DNA of 9,311 nucleotides. Origin: Butyricicoccus_A sp964387535. Its GTDB lineage: Bacteria > Bacillota > Clostridia > Oscillospirales > Butyricicoccaceae. Shown piece by piece: positions 5,618-9,311 of this stretch (position 1 is its first letter; each line of letters starts with the position of its first letter). The notes beneath the pieces are model-generated. The model worked only from the letters and a program-made list of their open reading frames with translations. It was not told the DNA's origin and made no database searches. The position numbers and the translations under genes were made by a program. The DNA lies in contig CAYLXH010000092.1 of NCBI GenBank assembly GCA_964387535.1, positions 1 to 9,311 on the forward strand, in the 5' to 3' direction.

Positions 5618-6964
5618 ATGTTTTCCAAGATTTTAATTGCGAATCGCGGTGAGATCGCGGTTCGGATTATCCGGGCCTGCCGTGATTTGGGAATTGTCAG
5701 TGTGGCCGTGTATTCTGAGGCGGATCGCGAAGCACTGCATGCGCAAATTGCAGATGAAGCGGTGTGCATTGGACCGGCGCGTGCGCAGGACAGCTATCTC
5801 AATGGCAGCAATATTATTGAAGCGGCGTTGGGAGCGGGAGCGCAGGCGATTCATCCGGGATATGGATTCCTGTCGGAAAATGCGGACTTTGCCCAGCTAT
5901 GCGCAGAGAATGGTTTGGTCTTTATCGGACCGAACGCAGATGTCATTCGGCGTATGGGCGACAAGGCGACCGCGAAGGAAACGGCAAAGCGTGCCGGAGT
6001 ACCACTGACACCCGGGTCAGAGGGTGTGCTCGCGTCGCTGGATGATGCGAAGCGGTGGGCGAAACAAATTGGCTACCCTGTGATGCTCAAAGCTTCGTCT
6101 GGCGGCGGCGGAAAGGGAATCCGTGTGGTCGAGCGGGAAGAAGACCTGGCGGCGGCGTACCACAGTGCCTCGGCGGAGGCGATGGTGAATTTTGGTGACG
6201 GACATCTGTATCTGGAAAAGTTAATCCGCCATCCGCGTCATGTGGAGGTTCAAATCCTCGGCGACTTATTTGGAGAGGTTGTGCATCTATATGACCGCGA
6301 CTGCTCTGTGCAGAGGCGGCATCAGAAGCTGATTGAGGAGGCACCCGCGCCGCTGCTGCGCGAGGACGTGCGTGAGGCGATGTGCCGGTGCGCTGTGTCG
6401 TTGGCGAAGGAAGCGGGATACCAGAATGCCGGAACGGTAGAGTTCTTAGTGGATAAGGATCAACATTTTTACTTCTGTGAGGTCAATACTCGAATTCAGG
6501 TGGAACATCCGGTGACGGAAATGGTGACGGGCATTGATTTGGTCGCCAAGCAGATCCAAATCGCAGCAGGAGAGCCGCTGGGACTGCGGCAGGAGGATAT
6601 TTCTCTGCACGGTACGGCAATGGAATGCCGCATTAACGCAGAGGATGCCATGTCAAACTTTGCCCCGTGTCCGGGCACCATTCAGTCGATGCATTTGGCC
6701 GGCGGTGTGGGGGTACGTGTGGACAGTGCGGCCTATCAGGGATATACCATTCCGCCTTTCTACGACAGTATGATCGGGAAACTGATTACTGCCGGACATG
6801 ACCGCACGGAAACACTGTCCCGGATGAAACGTGCGATGAGTGAAATGTTGTTTGAAGGAATCGAAACGAGTACGGATTATCAGATGGCAATTCTGCTGTC
6901 TGATGCCTTTGAACGCGGAGAGTATGACACGGATTCCATTGAGAATGGAGTGTTCTTCCAATGA
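5618..6964 (+). CDS. accC: Biotin carboxylase AccC of acetyl-CoA carboxylase
   Basis: AccC uses ATP and bicarbonate to carboxylate biotin on AccB. The 448-residue protein has the three expected parts. The N-terminal Rossmann-like domain opens with FSKILIANRGEIAVRI. The ATP-grasp domain has Lys116, the glycine-rich loop ASSGGGGKGIRVV (159-171) and DRDCSVQRRHQK (Cys229, Lys237). The C-terminal domain includes CEVNTRIQVEHPVTE (Glu288, Arg292) and Arg338 in ECRINAED, the conserved catalytic arginine. The ATG at 5618 is only 2 nt after the fabZ stop and has little Shine-Dalgarno of its own, so translation is probably coupled to fabZ. A TTG at 5612 would overlap fabZ and add two residues. Length is the same as E. 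coli AccC. Confidence 0.97.
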   Translation: MFSKILIANRGEIAVRIIRACRDLGIVSVAVYSEADREALHAQIADEAVCIGPARAQDSYLNGSNIIEAALGAGAQAIHPGYGFLSENADFAQLCAENGLVFIGPNADVIRRMGDKATAKETAKRAGVPLTPGSEGVLASLDDAKRWAKQIGYPVMLKASSGGGGKGIRVVEREEDLAAAYHSASAEAMVNFGDGHLYLEKLIRHPRHVEVQILGDLFGEVVHLYDRDCSVQRRHQKLIEEAPAPLLREDVREAMCRCAVSLAKEAGYQNAGTVEFLVDKDQHFYFCEVNTRIQVEHPVTEMVTGIDLVAKQIQIAAGEPLGLRQEDISLHGTAMECRINAEDAMSNFAPCPGTIQSMHLAGGVGVRVDSAAYQGYTIPPFYDSMIGKLITAGHDRTETLSRMKRAMSEMLFEGIETSTDYQMAILLSDAFERGEYDTDSIENGVFFQ

Positions 6965-7812
6965 TTTTAGATTTGTTTTCCAAAACACGGGCAAATTCCA
7001 TGCGGATCAAAGATCCCAAGGAGACGAAACCGGATGCGAAAATGGTTACCTGCCGCTCGTGCGGGGAGGAAATCAGTGCATTGAAGTATGGACGCAATGC
7101 ATATGTTTGTCCTGCCTGCGGTGCACATGGACGTCTTATGGCGCGAACCCGGATTCGTTTGACCGCGGATAAGGATTCGTTTACCGAGCTGTTTGGCCAG
7201 TTGCGGACGGCGGATCCACTGCAGTTTCCGGGATATGCGGAAAAGATTGCCGCATTAAAGACGAAGTCAGGTCAGGAGGATGCGGTTGTGACCGGAACGT
7301 GTACGATCAGTGGGATTCCGGTTTGCCTTGGCGTGATGGACAGCTATTTTATGATGGCGTCCATGGGCAGCGTGGTCGGTGAGAAGCTGACACGTCTGTT
7401 TGAATATGCGTCAGAGCACCGAATGCCTGTTATTTTGTTTACCTGTTCCGGAGGCGCCCGCATGCAGGAGGGAATGTTCTCCCTGATGCAGATGGCGAAG
7501 GTCAGCGGTGCGGCGGCGAAACACGCAGAGGCCGGACAGCTGTACATCACGGTGCTGACGGATCCGACGACGGGCGGCGTGACGGCAAGCTTTGCTATGC
7601 TGGGTGATGTGATTTTGGCGGAGCCAGGTGCGACAGTTGGGTTTGCCGGACGACGTGTTATTGAAGGGACGATCGGGGAAAAGCTGCCGGATACCTTCCA
7701 GTCAGCAGAATTTGTGCAGCAGCACGGATTTTGCGACCGCATTGTACCGCGTATGCGTCTGCGGACAGAGCTGACACAGCTGTTGCAGCTGCACGGCTAT
7801 GAAGGGTGGTGA
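6961..7812 (+). CDS. accD: Acetyl-CoA carboxylase carboxyltransferase subunit beta AccD
   Basis: AccD pairs with AccA in the alpha2-beta2 carboxyltransferase, which moves the carboxyl group from biotin to acetyl-CoA. The 283-residue product starts MILDLFSKTR and has the four-cysteine zinc ribbon CRSC...CPAC (Cys31, 34, 50, 53). A crotonase-fold carboxyltransferase core follows, with the oxyanion-hole loops SGGARMQEG (163-171) and TTGGVTASFA (203-212). IEGTIGEKLPDTFQ near 234-247 is a family signature. All four zinc ligands and both loops are intact. The ATG overlaps the accC stop by 4 bp (ATGA), with GGAG 10 nt upstream, so the two proteins are translationally coupled in a fixed ratio. accA follows after 4 nt. 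Confidence 0.96.
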   Translation: MILDLFSKTRANSMRIKDPKETKPDAKMVTCRSCGEEISALKYGRNAYVCPACGAHGRLMARTRIRLTADKDSFTELFGQLRTADPLQFPGYAEKIAALKTKSGQEDAVVTGTCTISGIPVCLGVMDSYFMMASMGSVVGEKLTRLFEYASEHRMPVILFTCSGGARMQEGMFSLMQMAKVSGAAAKHAEAGQLYITVLTDPTTGGVTASFAMLGDVILAEPGATVGFAGRRVIEGTIGEKLPDTFQSAEFVQQHGFCDRIVPRMRLRTELTQLLQLHGYEGW

Positions 7813-7816
7813 ACAC

Positions 7817-8623
7817 ATGAGACGTACCATTGAAAACAAACTGGAATGGATTCGATCCACAGAGCGTCCCAACGTGGACGATATTATCACCGGAGTCATG
7901 GAGGATTTTCTGGAGCTTCACGGTGACCGCTACTACGGGGAAGATCATGCGATGTGCGGAGGGATTGCTCGTCTCGGGACCATTCCGGTGACTGTCATTG
8001 GCCAGCGGCGTGGGCACTCCACGCAGGAGAACATTGATGCCAACTTTGCTATGGCACACCCGGAAGGATACCGCAAGGCGCTCCGACTGGCACACCAGGC
8101 GGAGAAGTTTCATCGGCCGGTAATTTGTATTGTCGATACGCCGGGGGCGTTCTGCGGTGTCGGTGCGGAGGAGCGCGGACAAGGAGAGGCGATTGCGCGC
8201 TGCCTGTATGAGTTCATGCAGTTGAAAACGCCGGTAGTATCGATCATAACGGGCGAGGGTGGCTCTGGCGGTGCGCTGGCGCTGGCAGTGGCAAATGAGG
8301 TATATATGCTGCGGGATGCGATGTATTCCGTTATTTCTCCGCGCGGATGCGCTAGCATTTTGTGGAAGGATGCGGCGCGTGAGATTGAAGCGGCCGAAGC
8401 GCTCAAGATCACGGCGCAGGATATGCTCGGGTTCGGGCTGATTGATGGCATCATTCGCGATTCTGGTCGGGAAAGCACCCTGTACCGCCACATCAAGAAC
8501 ACGTTGACCGCAGCGCTGGAGCGGCTGATGTCGCTGTCAGGGGAGCAGCTGAGTCAAATGAGGTATGAGAAATTCCGGGCGTACGGAGTTTTTGAAGAAC
8601 ATACACAAGAAAATGAAAACTAA
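7817..8623 (+). CDS. accA: Acetyl-CoA carboxylase carboxyltransferase subunit alpha AccA (short form)
   Basis: AccA completes the carboxyltransferase with AccD. The 268 residues contain FLELHGDRYYGED (31-43), VTVIGQRRGHSTQENI (58-73), HPEGYRKALRL (81-91), DTPGAFCGVGAEERGQGEA (107-125), GEGGSGGALALAVAN (146-160) and YSVISPRGCASILWKD (170-185), the normal core. AccA of E. coli and B. subtilis is about 320-325 residues; here the N-terminal helical segment of roughly 50 residues is absent, so the protein begins near the RP-x3-D-I-I segment. This looks like a natural short clostridial form, because accD ends only 4 nt upstream. The ATG at 7817 has a GGGTGG ribosome site (7804-7809) at 7-nt spacing. 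An in-frame ATG at 7799 would add six residues and overlap accD, and is less likely. Confidence 0.95.
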   Translation: MRRTIENKLEWIRSTERPNVDDIITGVMEDFLELHGDRYYGEDHAMCGGIARLGTIPVTVIGQRRGHSTQENIDANFAMAHPEGYRKALRLAHQAEKFHRPVICIVDTPGAFCGVGAEERGQGEAIARCLYEFMQLKTPVVSIITGEGGSGGALALAVANEVYMLRDAMYSVISPRGCASILWKDAAREIEAAEALKITAQDMLGFGLIDGIIRDSGRESTLYRHIKNTLTAALERLMSLSGEQLSQMRYEKFRAYGVFEEHTQENEN

Positions 8624-8638
8624 AAGGAGACAATCATT

Positions 8639-8863
8639 ATGTTTGAGAAAATTTGTGAAATTCTGGCAGATAAGTTCCAGGTGGACGCTTCGACGATGAC
8701 GATGGAGACCAGCATCAAGGACGATCTCAAAGCGGATTCTCTGGATGTTGTGGAACTGATGATGGATCTTGAGGATGCGACTGGTGTCACGATCGAGGAC
8801 GAGGAAGCGGCCAAGATGAGCACGATTGGCGATATTGTCAATTACATTGAGGCAAATAAGTAA
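8639..8863 (+). CDS. acpP: Acyl carrier protein AcpP
   Basis: AcpP holds the growing acyl chain on a phosphopantetheine arm for every other enzyme of the pathway. The 74-residue acidic four-helix protein has the attachment motif KADSLDVVEL with Ser34. It also has helix III EDEEAAKMSTIGDIVNYI, which matches the ACP fold. The ATG at 8639 follows the strong Shine-Dalgarno AAAAGGAGA with about 9-nt spacing. That fits the high demand for ACP even though the gene is last in the operon; I saw no convincing separate promoter in the end of accA. It is followed directly by an intrinsic terminator. In many Clostridia an acpP copy sits near fabH, so this placement is a variant order. Modification needs AcpS, not encoded here. 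Confidence 0.96.
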   Translation: MFEKICEILADKFQVDASTMTMETSIKDDLKADSLDVVELMMDLEDATGVTIEDEEAAKMSTIGDIVNYIEANK

Positions 8864-8885
8864 ACATTGATTTGACAGAATATCA

Positions 8886-8931
8886 GCCGTGCGGTGGGGA
8901 AGATATCATCCCTGCCGCACGGCACTTTTTT
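8886..8931 (+). terminator. Intrinsic terminator of the fab-acc-acpP operon
   Basis: A perfect 9-bp GC-rich stem (GCCGTGCGG at 8886-8894 with CCGCACGGC at 8915-8923) can be lengthened internally by GGGA/TCCC pairing (8897-8900 with 8909-8912). It is followed after AC by six T residues (8926-8931). It begins 22 nt past the acpP stop and closes the transcription unit. Confidence 0.93.
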
Positions 8932-9021
8932 GTCTATTCGGTCGAACACCGGAAATAGAGCGCATGTGCGGTACCGTTTGGGATAACCATTGTGTATAAA
9001 CTGTAAAAATAGCCGTGTTGC

Positions 9022-9050
9022 TTGAATTTTACTCCTTTAACGGATATAAT
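9022..9050 (+). promoter_or_regulatory. Probable sigma-A promoter of the M50 protease gene
   Basis: TTGAAT (9022-9027), a 17-bp spacer and a perfect TATAAT (9045-9050). The expected start site is near 9057, giving a leader of about 55 nt. It lies after the operon terminator, so the downstream gene is probably an independent unit. The rest of 8932-9111 holds nothing else I can support. Confidence 0.7.
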
Positions 9051-9111
9051 AAAGTGAATCGTACTATCAAATCAGACATTTGGAGTTTGGTTTGGATTGG
9101 AGTTAGATATT

Positions 9112-9311
9112 ATGTTTCATTCAAATATGCTGCTGAATTTGCTGCTCAGTATTCCGGGGCTGCTGTTGTGTCTGAGCCTTCATGAGGCGGCACATGGCTT
9201 CGTAGCATACAAGTTGGGAGATCCCACGGCGAAGAATGCAGGAAGGCTGACAATTGACCCATTCCGCCATCTGGACCCGGTTGGAACAATTTGCCTTTTA
9301 CTATTTCATGT
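9112..9311 (+). CDS. Site-2 protease family (peptidase M50) membrane protein, partial
   Basis: Only the first 66 codons are present; the gene runs off the right edge. The start is the ATG at 9112 with GGAG at 9099-9102, spacing 9. A hydrophobic first segment (about residues 6-23) leads into HEAAH (24-28), the zinc-binding HExxH motif of intramembrane metalloproteases. It is followed by GFVAYKLGDPTAKNAGRLT and DPFRHLDPVGTI. This arrangement is typical of the small uncharacterised bacterial M50 group (YwhC-like; relatives of SpoIVFB). The second zinc-ligand motif near the C-terminus would lie outside the window, as would any CBS domain. These proteins cut substrates within the membrane, but the substrate here is unknown. 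It has its own promoter after a strong terminator, so a link to fatty-acid synthesis is not supported. Confidence 0.88.
   Translation, partial: MFHSNMLLNLLLSIPGLLLCLSLHEAAHGFVAYKLGDPTAKNAGRLTIDPFRHLDPVGTICLLLFH

Noticed and set aside
7658..8491. 277-codon minus-strand open frame opposite accD/accA
   Set aside because: It is antisense to two intact, well-conserved genes, with shadow-like composition and no motif.
8932..9021. Short self-complementary stretches (such as CGGT...ACCG near 8939 and CGGTACCG) as a possible small RNA or riboswitch
   Set aside because: The helices are only 4-5 bp, with no promoter or terminator pairing and no recognisable riboswitch core.

Overview
The window is a bacterial type II fatty-acid synthesis locus, almost entirely coding and with no broken genes. 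Moderate GC, GAGG-type Shine-Dalgarno sites, FabK as the only enoyl reductase, and the gene set fabH-fabK-fabG-fabF-accB-fabZ-accC-accD-accA-acpP point to a Gram-positive anaerobe of the class Clostridia. An Oscillospirales/Ruminococcaceae-like gut bacterium is my guess from overall protein flavour; the sequence alone does not prove it.

Layout. Positions 1-591 (minus strand) hold the first 197 codons of fabD, cut by the window edge exactly at its catalytic histidine. Positions 592-758 are an AT-rich divergent intergenic region with two perfect sigma-A promoters (TTGACA-17-TATAAT on both strands). They share one palindromic -10 and are symmetric about position 715.5. A FabT-like operator (731-747) overlaps the fabD -35 and the start of the fabH transcript. 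Positions 759-8863 (plus strand) are ten tightly packed genes ending in a strong intrinsic terminator at 8886-8931. A separate promoter (9022-9050) then drives a partial M50 site-2-protease-like gene that runs off the right edge.

How the genes work together. AccB (biotin carrier), AccC (biotin carboxylase) and AccD/AccA (carboxyltransferase) make malonyl-CoA. FabD moves malonyl to the acyl carrier protein AcpP. FabH condenses acetyl-CoA (or a branched starter) with malonyl-ACP. FabF (condensation), FabG (keto reduction), FabZ (dehydration) and FabK (enoyl reduction) run the elongation cycle. Together with fabD the window holds a full initiation and elongation set, but no holo-ACP synthase, no dedicated unsaturated-fatty-acid isomerase (FabM/FabA) and no regulator gene.

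I did not find a wholly new system. The parts worth a second look are regulatory and organisational: the symmetric bidirectional promoter with its single operator, fabD split off onto the opposite strand, and acpP at the 3' end of the operon instead of next to fabH.
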